From positions 1 to 40,181 of the forward strand of contig JAQBZB010000050.1 in the NCBI GenBank assembly GCA_027622275.1: a DNA stretch of 40,181 bases, written 5' to 3'. A program made the position numbers and the translations under genes. This DNA is from Planctomycetota bacterium. GTDB lineage: Bacteria > Planctomycetota > Planctomycetia > Pirellulales > Pirellulaceae. Below are positions 16,644 to 24,606 of the stretch, in pieces. Each line of letters opens with the position of its first letter. Positions within the stretch are counted from its first letter, which is position 1. Under the pieces are notes generated by a model. That model did no database searches, was not told the DNA's origin, and was given only the letters and a program-made list of their open reading frames with translations.

Positions 16644-16716
16644 ATCAGCCGCTTGGCGATAGCCAGCGGTGTTCGCGAACATCGAGAGAACCGCACGCTA
16701 TCGCCTGGCGGCTGAT
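16644..16716. repeat. Dispersed palindrome, AATCAGCCG family, copy 1
   Basis: An imperfect inverted repeat beginning ATCAGCCGCTTGGCGATAGC and ending in its near reverse complement (GCTATCGCC...GGCTGAT). It lies 13 bases after the DUF3127 gene. A second member with the same ends is at 19781-19848, so this is a dispersed family. Confidence 0.75.
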
Positions 16717-16832
16717 TTGCGCGGTGTTTTGAGCAAGGTAGCCGTAACTCTTTTTACAAACGTATTCTTTCAGAATGCTGACCGGTCGATAAATAATCCG
16801 GGCTAGCCGGCCAGCCACCAATAGTGCCTCTT

Positions 16833-17085
16833 CTAACCCAGAGCCGGATGCTCGCGATGATTGTCCGTCGCTTGTTGATACGCCTTGGCGACCGCGAGTA
16901 GTTTCGTTTCGCCGAACAACCGCCCTGTAAACGTGATGGCGTTGGGAGTTCTCACGTCATCCTGTTGATCAAAGCCATCCGGCAACACCGCGGTGGGATG
17001 TCCGGTCAGATTCGTAATCGCCAAGTCGTCGCCGCCCACATAGCAATCGATGCCGGACGTAAAGGTGTCAGGAGCATATATTGAC
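16833..17085 (-). pseudogene. 3' remnant of an amidase gene (AMP-binding amidase signature family)
   Basis: The minus frame reads CYVGGDDLAITNLTGHPTAV, then LPDGF, ITFTGRLFGETKLLAVAKAY and ends QQATDNHREHPALG. These are the C-terminal signatures of planctomycete amidases of the GatA-like family (NLTGHP, TGRLFGE, A.A.Q). Only about 80 of roughly 500 residues remain. The frame closes at TAG 17105-17103, right where the RAYT relic begins, so the 5' part was lost or displaced by the neighbouring insertion. The catalytic Ser-Ser-Lys region is absent, so it is inactive. Confidence 0.75.
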
Positions 17086-17114
17086 GAATTTGCGCAAGGT
17101 GGCTAGGTACCGCG

Positions 17115-17571
17115 ATGCCGCGAACGAAACGAGTTGCTCCTGGTGGGATGGTGTTTCACGCCCTCAATCGAGGCGTCGGAAGAATGAAGATCTTCTCGAC
17201 CGACCGCGACTATCTGGCCTTCGAGGAAACGGTCGAAGAGTCGCTGCGGTTTTATCCACTGCGGATTCTGGGGTACTGCTGGCTGCCAATTTGTGCGAGG
17301 CGGCAGAAGCGTGGCGTGGGGCAGCTTATGGCGGCGCACGAACAACGTCCGCTCACCGTTGCTGAGCGACTGGCCGCTGCCAGAACCTCGCAATTGGCCC
17401 AGGCTGGTCAACTCGCCGCAAACGGAGGCGGAGTTGACCGCGATTCGGCGCAGCGTTCAGCGCGGCAGCCCGCTGGGCAGCGAAGCTTGGGTCCAATCCA
17501 CGGCTCACACGCTCGGTTTGACTTCGACACTCCGCTCGCGTGGACGACCGAAAGTCGAACCGGAAGAATAA
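17115..17571 (+). pseudogene. Decayed RAYT (REP-associated tyrosine transposase, Y1/IS200-like)
   Basis: The start reads MPRTKRVAPGGMVFHALNRG, then VGRMKIFSTDRDYLAFE and RFYPLRILGYCWLP, a close match to the N-terminus of planctomycete RAYT proteins. It then jumps at about 17287 to what should be the C-terminal quarter: NLCEAAEAWR in a second frame, then VAWGSLWRR, LLSDWPLPEP, QTEAELTAIRRSVQRGSPLG and RSRGRP in a third frame. The middle of the gene, with the His-x-His motif and the catalytic tyrosine, has been deleted, and at least one single-base shift follows. RAYTs mobilise or maintain REP palindromes in bacteria; this copy is dead. Confidence 0.82.
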
Positions 17572-17615
17572 ATCCGCAGCCATCGCCGGATCGCCGACAA
17601 ACTATATGCTATCGC

Positions 17616-17645
17616 GGTAGGGACCGCCGTTAGCGGCGGCCCCCC
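17616..17645 (-). ncRNA. Group II intron domain VI (branch-site hairpin)
   Basis: The minus strand folds as GGGGGGCCGCCG-CTAA-CGGCGGTCCC followed by TACC. The A of CCTACC is unpaired and lies 8 bases from the inferred 3' end, as expected for the branch-point adenosine. This is a structural reading only. Confidence 0.6.
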
Positions 17646-17650
17646 GCACA

Positions 17651-17683
17651 GATCCGTACGTGAAGGATTACCTCCTACGGCTC
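17651..17683 (-). ncRNA. Group II intron domain V
   Basis: Minus-strand sequence starts GAGCCGTAGGAGG, has a TAAT loop, and ends ACGTACGGATC. This gives the conserved two-stem hairpin with catalytic AGC triad in GAGC and the ACGTACGG partner strand. Length is 33 bases against the usual 34. Confidence 0.8.
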
Positions 17684-18313
17684 CTCCGTTAGGTCAAACG
17701 ATCTCAACACTTGGCGTTGATACCCGTCGTGATTGCCGGGCCGCTCCAATTGATGTTAGATCCAACACAGGGTTTGGAACATCGACGGCAGTTCGGCAAT
17801 GCTTCCCTTCGGTGACTTCCTTTCCTCGACGGATTCCGCCACTGCGGTCGCAGCTTTGTTCACCCGTGTCGACGGTACTACGAAGTCATCTGACGTCCCA
17901 GCAGCGTTCATGTCAGAAGTGCCCTCGGGGAGGTTCGCTGCCCGTTCCACACCGTAGCGAGGCGATATGGAAACCAAGGGGCTCTCCCGGTTCTCGCGCT
18001 TGGAATGTCAACACATGCACAGGTTCTCAGACTCCGCCGTGTCCGTCGATTCCTCACCAATATCGGAATCGTCGATGTTGCCTTCTCCGAGTCAGGACTA
18101 GATCGGCACACGGAAGTGATGCTTTCGGAGCCGGGTACCCTCTGGGTGGGCTGGCCTGCGTTTCCTCTTGCCGATGCCACACCCGCGACGTTACCATCGC
18201 CAGCGTACGGTTCGAGGCCAGAGTAACTGGCTAGGTCTTCTCTGTAGGACTCTTTCATTCCCAATTCCAAGCCGGTTTATCCCGGCGCTTTCCCTGACCC
18301 CTTTAGACCTCGG

Positions 18314-18595
18314 TCGATCGAGTGCCGCCCGGTTTTCTCCGGCCAAGAAGACTGCGTCGTGAAGCCGCCGGACCCAGGCGGGCAGATCGGCCTCGATCTG
18401 CTCGGCGCGGACGACGGCTCCGCCATCGGGCAGTTCCATGTACTCTTCCAGATACCAGCGCAGGTCGTAGTCGTCGTCGGTGAGGAATGGCTCGAACAGC
18501 ACCTCGACGCCGATGCTGTGGCCGTCGCCATCGGTCAGCGAGACGACGCAGCTGTTTTCGGCGGAGGGGGAAAAGAGGATGCGGATTTCCTGCAT
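18314..18595 (-). pseudogene. N-terminal fragment of a CHAT/TPR-type protein cut by the intron remnant
   Basis: The start MQEIRILFSPSAENSCVVSL is followed by DLRWYLEEYMELPDGGAVVR and LPAWVRRLHDAVF. The LRWYLEEY...A..IE..L..W...L.DAVF pattern is familiar from the region just before the TPR and CHAT domains of bacterial CHAT-protease proteins, which is why I assign it so. Coding homology ends at about residue 94 (ENRAALDR). The frame then runs on into intron sequence, to a stop at 18191. No 3' part of the host gene is found on the other side of the intron remnant. Confidence 0.6.
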
Positions 18596-18665
18596 GACAC
18601 CACAATATCACGGATAGATTGGCGTAGGAAACCCCGAACGTCAATCATGTAACTTTGCGCACAAT

Positions 18666-18717
18666 GTAGACGGCACACTCCGTGTGCGGAATTCGGCACA
18701 CGGAGTGTGCCGTCTAC
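18666..18717. repeat. CACACTCCGTGTGC-family inverted repeat, copy 1
   Basis: Arms 18666-18687 and 18696-18717 are perfect 22-bp reverse complements around the 8-base loop GGAATTCG. The element ends 44 bases before the ATG at 18761. A second copy, with the same loop, is at 27963-28014. Confidence 0.85.
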
Positions 18718-18760
18718 AATGTTGCGGATTCGGACCAGTTACTAGACCAGGGAGAAGTGC

Positions 18761-19387
18761 ATGACCACCTTCGAGCACGCGATGTTGGGGATCAACGGCG
18801 TGATCGCCGCTGGCTTGCATCGACGCTACGCATGGCGTGTCGCGGCATTGGCCGGTGTCGTGGCGGTCAGTCCCGATTGGGACGGGCTGACCATTCTTGG
18901 CGGCATGGAGCTGTTCGATCATGCACATCGAGCCTGGGGGCACAGCATCTTCACCTGCGTGGTACTCGGTTGTGTTCTCGCTGGTGTGGACTTCCGCTTC
19001 GATTTTGTCGGACAAGGCGAGCGGCTGCTCTGCCGAGTGCTTCGCATACCGTCGAAAGCACGCGCGACGCGACCGGATCGAAGCTGGAGACGTCTAGCGA
19101 TTTGGCTGACGGTCGCGATCGTGGCGGCAATGAGTCACCTCGCGGCCGATGTGGTCTATTCAGGGACAGCAGAACTCTCCGATTGGCATCTTCAATTGTG
19201 GTGGCCATTCTCGTCACGAGGATTTGTATTCCCGCTGGTCCGCTGGGGCGATGTTGGCGTGACCGTCATCTTCGTGATCAGCATGTTCGCCATGGTTCGC
19301 CGTCGCGAATGGATACAGCCGATTGCCCTCATCACGCTCACGCTGGTCGTGGTGTACATTGTGATTCGTGGAACATTGCTCTCGTGA
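18761..19387 (+). CDS. YdjM-like (DUF457) membrane-associated metal-dependent hydrolase
   Basis: This 208-aa protein has the DUF457/YdjM layout: TTFEHAMLGINGVIAAGL at the start, VAVSPDWDGL as the first acidic motif, and HRAWGHS, which corresponds to the family HR..THS metal-binding motif (the Thr is replaced by Gly). MSHLAADVV supplies another His/Asp motif. At least four hydrophobic helices are present. The ATG at 18761 has GGGAGAAG a few bases upstream. Members of the family are inner-membrane proteins of poorly defined function, one being LexA-regulated in E. coli. The DUF983 gene follows 28 bases downstream, suggesting one transcript. Confidence 0.8.
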   Translation: MTTFEHAMLGINGVIAAGLHRRYAWRVAALAGVVAVSPDWDGLTILGGMELFDHAHRAWGHSIFTCVVLGCVLAGVDFRFDFVGQGERLLCRVLRIPSKARATRPDRSWRRLAIWLTVAIVAAMSHLAADVVYSGTAELSDWHLQLWWPFSSRGFVFPLVRWGDVGVTVIFVISMFAMVRRREWIQPIALITLTLVVVYIVIRGTLLS

Positions 19388-19415
19388 ACTCGGCTCGGCC
19401 ACCAAGAACTCATCC

Positions 19416-19745
19416 ATGAAACTGCTCGCCATCCTCCACTTCCGCTGCCCGCGCTGCTTGAAAGGGCCGGTCTTTCGCACATTCTGGAGCCTGCATAAAG
19501 AGTGTCCCGAGTGCGGCCTCGCCTTCGAACGCGAGCCAGGATATTTTACGGGAGCCATGTACTTCAGCTATGGCATCGGCATCTTGATTGCAGGTCCGGT
19601 GTCGATCTACCTGTTTCTTCAGGGCTTTAGCGAGCCGGTCATTTTTGCGGTCGCCCTCGCCCAACTCGCGATCGTTTCGCCGCTGCTGTTTCGCTACTCG
19701 CGAGTCGCCTGGATGCACTTCGATCAACGCTGGGACCCGAGGTAG
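19416..19745 (+). CDS. DUF983 small membrane protein
   Basis: A 109-aa protein of the DUF983 family. It has two CxxC motifs (CPRCLKGPVF and CPECGLAFER) which probably bind zinc, and then GYFTGAMYFSYGIG followed by two membrane helices. The ATG at 19416 begins MKLLAILHFRCPRC, the usual family start; the frame is open from 19368 but that part overlaps the upstream gene. Function is unknown; it follows the DUF457 gene in an apparent operon. Confidence 0.85.
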   Translation: MKLLAILHFRCPRCLKGPVFRTFWSLHKECPECGLAFEREPGYFTGAMYFSYGIGILIAGPVSIYLFLQGFSEPVIFAVALAQLAIVSPLLFRYSRVAWMHFDQRWDPR

Positions 19746-19780
19746 TCGCATTGTCGCCTTTCGCGGAGCGGCTATGACAT

Positions 19781-19848
19781 AATCAGCCGCTGGGCGATAG
19801 CCCGCGATTTCCCCGCGAGAACCGGACGCTAGCGCGTACCGGCTGATT
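19781..19848. repeat. Dispersed palindrome, AATCAGCCG family, copy 2
   Basis: Begins AATCAGCCGCTGGGCGATAG and ends CCGGCTGATT, with the same ends as the element at 16644-16716. It sits in the narrow gap where the DUF983 gene (plus) and the Gfo/Idh/MocA gene (minus) converge, so it ends both transcripts. Confidence 0.75.
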
Positions 19849-21456
19849 TCACCCGGGAGCGAAAGGCGACCAGCAACGCGGCAACGGCAACTCGACGGCC
19901 GCTCCAATCGACGCGGACCGATAGGCTGCAAACAGAATCTCGGTCGCCGCAGCCGCCACATCGACCGACACTTCGCTCTGCTTTCCTTGCTCGATACAGT
20001 CCAGAAAATGTTTGGCATCGGTCGCCCAGAAGGAAGCGGTTGGCAAGACCCAACCATTCTTCGGCGCGGCCTTGTAGGGACTGTCCGGCCGCGGAGCCCA
20101 CATGCCCATCGGATCGTCCGGATCGCGCGGCGGCGGCGTCCAGGGAACGACATCCGCCCAGACCTCGACGCGCGGCCGATGAGCATCAACCGTCACGGAA
20201 CCTTTCGTTCCAATCAGGCAGACGCGATGCAAGCCCATGCCGGGATGCGATCGCCACCCCGCCCGGCCCGCGCTGATCGTGGCTGTCACGCCGCCATCGA
20301 ACTCCAGCAGCAGCTGGCCAAAATCTTCCATGTCGTGCGATTGATGCTCAGTAAAGAAGAAGTTGCCGGTGGTGCCATGAACACGCGTCACATTTTGGCG
20401 CAGCAGCCACAGCAGCATCGCGATCGGATAGACGCCGACGTTGGTTAGCTCTCGCTTGGCGTCGGGCAACTCGAAACGCGTTGGCGTCTCGTGTTCGACA
20501 CGAGGTCGCGACAGATCCGCGGTGCCGCCATGCCCCTTCGCGAAACAGACGTCACAGTGAACAGCCACAAGATCGCCAAGCTCGCCGGATTCGAGGACGG
20601 CTCGCACTCGCTGAGCCGGATCCCAATGAACTTGCGTGAACATGTGCGCGACGATACGGCTTTCGCGAACGGCCGCCACGATCGAATCCACGTCCTCGAC
20701 CGATCCCGCCAGCGGCTTGTCGAGATAGAGATGCTTTCCCGCCCGAGCAGCCTGGACGATGATGCGGCCGCGTCGATACGGTTCCGCGCAAATGCTGACG
20801 ATGTGGACATCGTGGCGGGCGAGTGCGTCGGTCAAACTCGGCAGCATCGGAATGCCGAGCCGAGCCGCAAGTCGCTGGTTCAACGCCCGGCGTACGTCCG
20901 GCACATCGTCTTCATCGACAACAGCGATCAACGTGCAGCGACCATCGGCGATCAACGCGTCGGCGTAACCTGGCTGATGCGTGTTGTCTCCTGAGACAAG
21001 CAAAAGCCCATAGGGTGGGCTCTCCCCTCCATACCTTAAGGGGTCGGGAGTCTTTTTCGGTGGAAAGTTTTCGCCAACATTGAGTCGTTCGTCCGAAAAA
21101 GACTCCCGACCCCCTCCCGCCTCCCATGAGAACATGCCTCGACTGCCGAACACGACTACTTCGACCAGCGGCTCGTCCGCGAGGCACACTCCCGCCGAAA
21201 CAATCGCCGAGCGTCCTTTTGTAGTCCGGACGAGTTGGCTGATCTGCCGCCTCTGATCACCGATCGCAAACGTGGTTATCGCCGTGTCGCCGAGCCAGGC
21301 GAGCGATCTGTCGACGAGCGACCTAGCAAGAGCGGAAAGCTCATGCGGAGCGTCTGCCAGATGAGCGATCAGACGAACCGCCGCCGGCTCGCCGATTTGA
21401 CCTGTCGCCAAAGCGCGTTCGATAGTTGGAAATGCCGATGTGTATTTCATGTTCAA
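19849..21456 (-). CDS. Gfo/Idh/MocA oxidoreductase with an extra N-terminal domain and an in-frame palindromic repeat
   Basis: This 535-aa protein has three parts. Residues 1-115 (AAVRLIAHLADAPHELSALA, VVVFGSRGMFSWEAGGG) resemble the second domain of a Gfo/Idh/MocA protein, without its Rossmann domain. Residues 116-148 (GRESFSDERLNVGENFPPKK, then TPDPLRYGGE) are encoded by a palindromic repeat. Residues 149-535 are a complete Gfo/Idh/MocA protein: an atypical dinucleotide region (GLLLVSGDNTH), the catalytic DKP motif in GKHLYLDKPLAG and a full second domain (NVGVYPIAMLLWLL). NAD(P)-dependent sugar or inositol oxidation is the family role. The substrate cannot be told. The simplest reading is a fusion at the repeat, or a split pair whose join was made in frame by it. 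Confidence 0.78.
   Translation of the reverse strand: MNMKYTSAFPTIERALATGQIGEPAAVRLIAHLADAPHELSALARSLVDRSLAWLGDTAITTFAIGDQRRQISQLVRTTKGRSAIVSAGVCLADEPLVEVVVFGSRGMFSWEAGGGRESFSDERLNVGENFPPKKTPDPLRYGGESPPYGLLLVSGDNTHQPGYADALIADGRCTLIAVVDEDDVPDVRRALNQRLAARLGIPMLPSLTDALARHDVHIVSICAEPYRRGRIIVQAARAGKHLYLDKPLAGSVEDVDSIVAAVRESRIVAHMFTQVHWDPAQRVRAVLESGELGDLVAVHCDVCFAKGHGGTADLSRPRVEHETPTRFELPDAKRELTNVGVYPIAMLLWLLRQNVTRVHGTTGNFFFTEHQSHDMEDFGQLLLEFDGGVTATISAGRAGWRSHPGMGLHRVCLIGTKGSVTVDAHRPRVEVWADVVPWTPPPRDPDDPMGMWAPRPDSPYKAAPKNGWVLPTASFWATDAKHFLDCIEQGKQSEVSVDVAAAATEILFAAYRSASIGAAVELPLPRCWSPFAPG
21040..21113. repeat. Palindromic repeat inside an open reading frame
   Basis: Arms 21040-21060 and 21093-21113 are perfect 21-bp reverse complements (GGGGTCGGGAGTC type, ending CTTTTTCGG) around a 32-base loop. 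The whole element lies within the Gfo/Idh/MocA gene and keeps the frame, adding about 25 residues. Confidence 0.85.
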
Positions 21457-21476
21457 TCGGAATCAGCCAACGGCTA

Positions 21477-21549
21477 GGCGAGCGGGGTACGGTAGTCCCC
21501 TGATGGGCCGGTGCAGACACCATCAGGGGACTAACGTCCCCCGCTCGCC
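21477..21549. repeat. Large 30-bp inverted repeat after the SigA-like gene
   Basis: Arms 21477-21506 and 21520-21549 match as reverse complements with two mismatches, around a 13-base loop. The arms contain AGTCCCCTGATGG. The element fills the gap between the sigma gene stop (21567) and the Gfo/Idh/MocA start (21456), both minus strand, so it could separate the two transcripts. No T-run follows. Confidence 0.8.
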
Positions 21550-21566
21550 ATGATTTTGCCAAACAC

Positions 21567-23105
21567 TTAGTCCATGAACTCGACAAGCTCTGCGCTGTGA
21601 CGTGGCATTTGCAGCATCCGCAGAGCCCGAGCTTCCAACTGCCGGATCCGTTCGCGCGTGACTTGGAAGACGCGCGCCACTTCTTCCAGCGTATAGTTGT
21701 AGCCGTCGCCGAGCCCGTATCGCATGTTGAGGATCTCGCGGTCGCGCCAGCTGAGGTTTTGCATGACGGCGTGCAGACGCGTGCGAAGCATTTTCAAACC
21801 AGTGTTCTCCGCGGCATCTTGCTCGCTCAAGTTCGGCAGCAAATCGCCAAATTCGGTGTCTTCGCCACGACCAAGCCGGACGTGCAAGCTGGTCGGAAAG
21901 CTGCTCATTTGCAACAGTTGTTGTGTCTCTTCGACCGGAAGCTCTGCGGCCTTGGCAAGTTCCTCGATCGTCGGCTCGCGGCCGAGGACGTGCGTCAGCG
22001 ACGCTTGCAGCTTGCGCACTTTGGTGACTTCGGCCGTCATGTGGACCGGAACGCGAATGGTGCGGCTGTGATCCGCAACGGCGCGCGTGATCGCTTGGCG
22101 AATCCACCACGTCGCGTAAGTACAGAACTTGAAACCGCGGCGATACTCGAACTTCTCGACCGCACGCATCAACCCGGCATTCCCCTCTTGAATCAGGTCG
22201 CTGAACGTCAGGCCTCGCTTACGATACTTCTTGGCAATCGAGACAACCAAGCGAAGATTCGCTGCGGAGAGCTGCTGCTTGGCGTCTTGGTGTTCACTCA
22301 GAAGCTCCTGCATTTGGCGGACTCGGTGGTGCAACCCGGCGGGCGTTTGTTGCACCGCACGAACCAATCGCTGATACTCGGCTGCCAGCGGCCGCCACTC
22401 GTCCGCCGGAATTTCGTCCCGTTCGCAGCGGGCAAGCTCTGCTTGCAAGTACTGAAGGCGCTGGTCGATCTTAACCACTTCGTCGTACAAATCGGTCAGA
22501 AACGGTAGCCGCAAACCAAGCTCTTCGACCAAGCGAACTGCTCGACGACGACGTCGGACGACTCGGCCGTAAGCCGCTTGCCGCGCCCGCTTGGCCCGCG
22601 ACTTGGACGTCACCACGGCGAACTCCGCTTGGTTCAATTCCAGCATCGCGTCGAGCGAGTTCAGGTTGTGGGGCAAGCGACCGAGAATATGGTCTTTCTC
22701 CAGCCGGTCGCTCACCGAAACTTGAACCGTGCGGTCGAACGCCAAATCGCCTGCATGGACCCGGTGCAGCAAACCTACCGCGGCACGCAAGACATAATCG
22801 CAGTCCAATAACATCCGGCGGAACCGCGTGCGTGTCGTTTCGACTCGCCGGGCAAGTGCGATTTCTTGTGGACGTGTTAACAGTGGAACTCGACCAATCT
22901 CAGAAAGATAAAGCCGAATCGGATCGTCGACCCAGGACGCATCCTCGTCGGGATCGCGGCGTTCGCGAGGCTTACGAGTTTCCTCGGCATCGCCATCCGC
23001 GGAACGAAAGACGTCCAGCTCAAAAGCTTCGTCAAATTCGGACGAAGCCGAGTTGAAGGATGTGTTGGTCGGGAAGGTGATCGAGTTGTAGGTTGCGGTA
23101 CTCAT
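21567..23105 (-). CDS. Group 1/2 (SigA/RpoD-like) RNA polymerase sigma factor
   Basis: This 512-aa sigma-70 protein has region 1.2 at about residues 60-90 ([20 protein letters not shown]), a long poorly conserved stretch, then region 2 ([37 protein letters not shown]), region 3 ([20 protein letters not shown]) and region 4 ([38 protein letters not shown]). There is no long region 1.1, and the spacer between 1.2 and 2 is basic. It is probably a group 2 or alternative primary-type sigma factor; planctomycetes carry several. It follows two response regulators on the same strand, 40 bases after the last one. Whether it is the housekeeping factor cannot be decided here. Confidence 0.9.
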   Translation of the reverse strand: MSTATYNSITFPTNTSFNSASSEFDEAFELDVFRSADGDAEETRKPRERRDPDEDASWVDDPIRLYLSEIGRVPLLTRPQEIALARRVETTRTRFRRMLLDCDYVLRAAVGLLHRVHAGDLAFDRTVQVSVSDRLEKDHILGRLPHNLNSLDAMLELNQAEFAVVTSKSRAKRARQAAYGRVVRRRRRAVRLVEELGLRLPFLTDLYDEVVKIDQRLQYLQAELARCERDEIPADEWRPLAAEYQRLVRAVQQTPAGLHHRVRQMQELLSEHQDAKQQLSAANLRLVVSIAKKYRKRGLTFSDLIQEGNAGLMRAVEKFEYRRGFKFCTYATWWIRQAITRAVADHSRTIRVPVHMTAEVTKVRKLQASLTHVLGREPTIEELAKAAELPVEETQQLLQMSSFPTSLHVRLGRGEDTEFGDLLPNLSEQDAAENTGLKMLRTRLHAVMQNLSWRDREILNMRYGLGDGYNYTLEEVARVFQVTRERIRQLEARALRMLQMPRHSAELVEFMD

Positions 23106-23145
23106 GATTCTCGTCGTTCTTACTTAATGCTTCTAATAAACGCTA

Positions 23146-23646
23146 CTAGTATTGTAAAAGCTGCTCGCGAATCGTCGTCAACAGCTTTTTTGTGTCGTAC
23201 GGTTTCGGCAAAAAGTCGATCGCGCCCAATTCCTTGGCACGAACTCGCTCCCTTTGATCGGCGGAGGCCGAGACCACGATGACCGCAAGTCCGTGATCGT
23301 GCTCGGCGAGCCGCTCCAATAGTTCGAGCCCATCCATGCCAGGCATTCGCAGATCCAAGATAACACAACCGCGTCGATCGGGGTGAAAAACTTCCCAAAA
23401 GGCGTCGGCCGATTCGTAGGTTTCGACCCGGAACGTCTCTGCCATCAACAACAACTCCAACGACTCACGCATTTCAGCGTCATCATCGACGACAAATACC
23501 GTCGGGACACGGAAAGGGTCGACTGAGCTGTTGGGCTGCAACTGATTCAAGGTCGGGCGACTCGATTGACGGCACGGCCCGTGAGTCGGGGCGGGACGAA
23601 GCAACGTCGCAGGCGAACCGTTTGGCGAAGTCTTCGTCGTTGGCAT
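23146..23646 (-). CDS. Receiver-only response regulator
   Basis: A 166-aa protein. Residues 1-45 are a Pro/Ser/Asn-rich unstructured leader. Residues 48-166 are a FixJ-type receiver: VFVVDDD, phospho-acceptor Asp98 (CVILDLRMPGMDG), Ser/Thr switch VIVVSASAD and Lys148 (FLPKPYD). There is no output domain, so it should act by protein contact or as a phosphate sink. It lies between the LuxR-type regulator and the sigma factor, all on one strand. Confidence 0.9.
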   Translation of the reverse strand: MPTTKTSPNGSPATLLRPAPTHGPCRQSSRPTLNQLQPNSSVDPFRVPTVFVVDDDAEMRESLELLLMAETFRVETYESADAFWEVFHPDRRGCVILDLRMPGMDGLELLERLAEHDHGLAVIVVSASADQRERVRAKELGAIDFLPKPYDTKKLLTTIREQLLQY

Positions 23647-23855
23647 ATTCCGCGCGTCAAATGTTCAAAGGAAACGTCGAACTAAAGTTGTCGACTTAGG
23701 TTACGCCGATCTGCCACAATCTCAATTTGGCAAATCACCCGAGAACCTAGCCGTTGACTAGGTCACTACTCAGAAAGACACGAATTCTTTGCCTAAGTTC
23801 ACAGGCGACAGGATCTACGCGAGTGGCAGATGAAAGCTCACCAACCGGAGGTTTT

Positions 23856-23905
23856 GGGAGGGCGAAGCTCCCGCTGAGCCGGTTCGGCAGGAGCCTCACC
23901 CTCCC
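23856..23905. repeat. 50-bp imperfect palindrome between two response-regulator genes
   Basis: Positions 23856-23880 pair with 23881-23905 with no spacer, about 20 of 25 positions matching. Most mismatches are transitions that allow G-U pairs in RNA. The outer end is GGGAGGG/CCCTCCC. It lies 25 bases after the stop of the FixJ-type gene, in the 284-base gap before the receiver-only gene. Confidence 0.75.
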
Positions 23906-23930
23906 GGAATCTTTTGGACTGCCATTCGCC

Positions 23931-24548
23931 CTATTGCTCGCGGGGGCGGACGATTCGAGCCAGCTCGACCAACGAGTCGACTTGCATCTTCTCCAGCAAA
24001 TTGCGGCGATGAAAGTCGACGGTCTTGGTACTGAGACTCAAACGGTTGCCGATTTCCTTCGTATTGCCGCCGTCGAGCAACAAGTCCATGATCTCGTGTT
24101 CACGACGGGTGAGCGAATCGAGCAGGTTCTGCGTCAATCGGTCCGCCCGTTCGTCGCGGCGTCGCTGCTCGTCTTGCCGGAGTGCTTGTTGAACTCGTTC
24201 CAGGAGCTGCTGGGGGCTGTAGGGTTTTTGAATGAAATCAACCGCGCCGGCCCGCATCGCTTCCACCGCCATCGGGACTTCGGCATGCGCGGTGACAAGA
24301 ATAATGGGCAGCTTGATTTCTTGCTCGACCATCCATTTTTGTAGCTCCAGGCCACTCATTCCCGGCATCCGCACGTCGCTGACGAGGCATCCGCCACGCT
24401 GCGATTCGTAGTTCGCCATAAAGTCCTCGGCGGAAACAAACACCTCGGCGTTGAGCTTCACGGACTCAAGCAACAGCGAAACGGACTCCCGAAACTCGGG
24501 ATCGTCGTCGACGACGAAGACGGTCGATGGTGAAGTGGTCACGGGCAT
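23931..24548 (-). CDS. FixJ/NarL-type response regulator with LuxR HTH
   Basis: This 205-aa regulator has a receiver (VFVVDDD, Asp58 in CLVSDVRMPGMSG, Lys108 in FIQKPY) and a LuxR-type HTH at about 143-200 (LTRREHEIMDLLLDGGNTKE, IGNRLSLSTKTVDFHRRNLL, EKMQVDSLVELA). This FixJ layout is usual for regulators that pair with PAS-containing kinases. The PAS histidine kinase just upstream (24607-26151) is the obvious partner. The ORF is open from 24575; I prefer the ATG at 24548, which gives the normal N-terminus. Neither start has a clear ribosome-binding site. Confidence 0.9.
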   Translation of the reverse strand: MPVTTSPSTVFVVDDDPEFRESVSLLLESVKLNAEVFVSAEDFMANYESQRGGCLVSDVRMPGMSGLELQKWMVEQEIKLPIILVTAHAEVPMAVEAMRAGAVDFIQKPYSPQQLLERVQQALRQDEQRRRDERADRLTQNLLDSLTRREHEIMDLLLDGGNTKEIGNRLSLSTKTVDFHRRNLLEKMQVDSLVELARIVRPREQ

Positions 24549-24606
24549 CGGGTGGGGAATCCGAACGAGCATCACGGCTCACGAAGCGGGAATCTGGACT
24601 TGAGAA

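Larger units (their letters stand above)
17611..18313 (-). mobile_element. Group II intron remnant (5'-truncated, reverse transcriptase lost)
   Basis: The minus strand carries the 3' end of a bacterial group II intron: domain V (17683-17651) and domain VI (17645-17616), ending GAT at 17611, consistent with an AY 3' end and with a bulged A 8 bases upstream. Upstream, the sequence translates to MKESYREDLASYSGLEPYAG, then VAGVASARGNAGQP and VCRSSPDSEKATSTIPILV, then DDFVVPSTRVNKAATAVAES. That set of strings is what is usually found in the domain I-III region and just before the reverse transcriptase of these introns. The reverse transcriptase itself is missing: sequence passes straight to a stop near 17756. 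No GTGCG 5' end is found, so the 5' end is truncated, as occurs in incomplete retrotransposition. It is inserted between the CHAT fragment and the RAYT relic. Confidence 0.8.

Noticed and set aside
17908-18270. 120-aa open frame starting MELGMKESYREDLASYSGL
   Set aside because: This string is a translation of group II intron RNA sequence that is often mis-annotated as a protein; not a gene.
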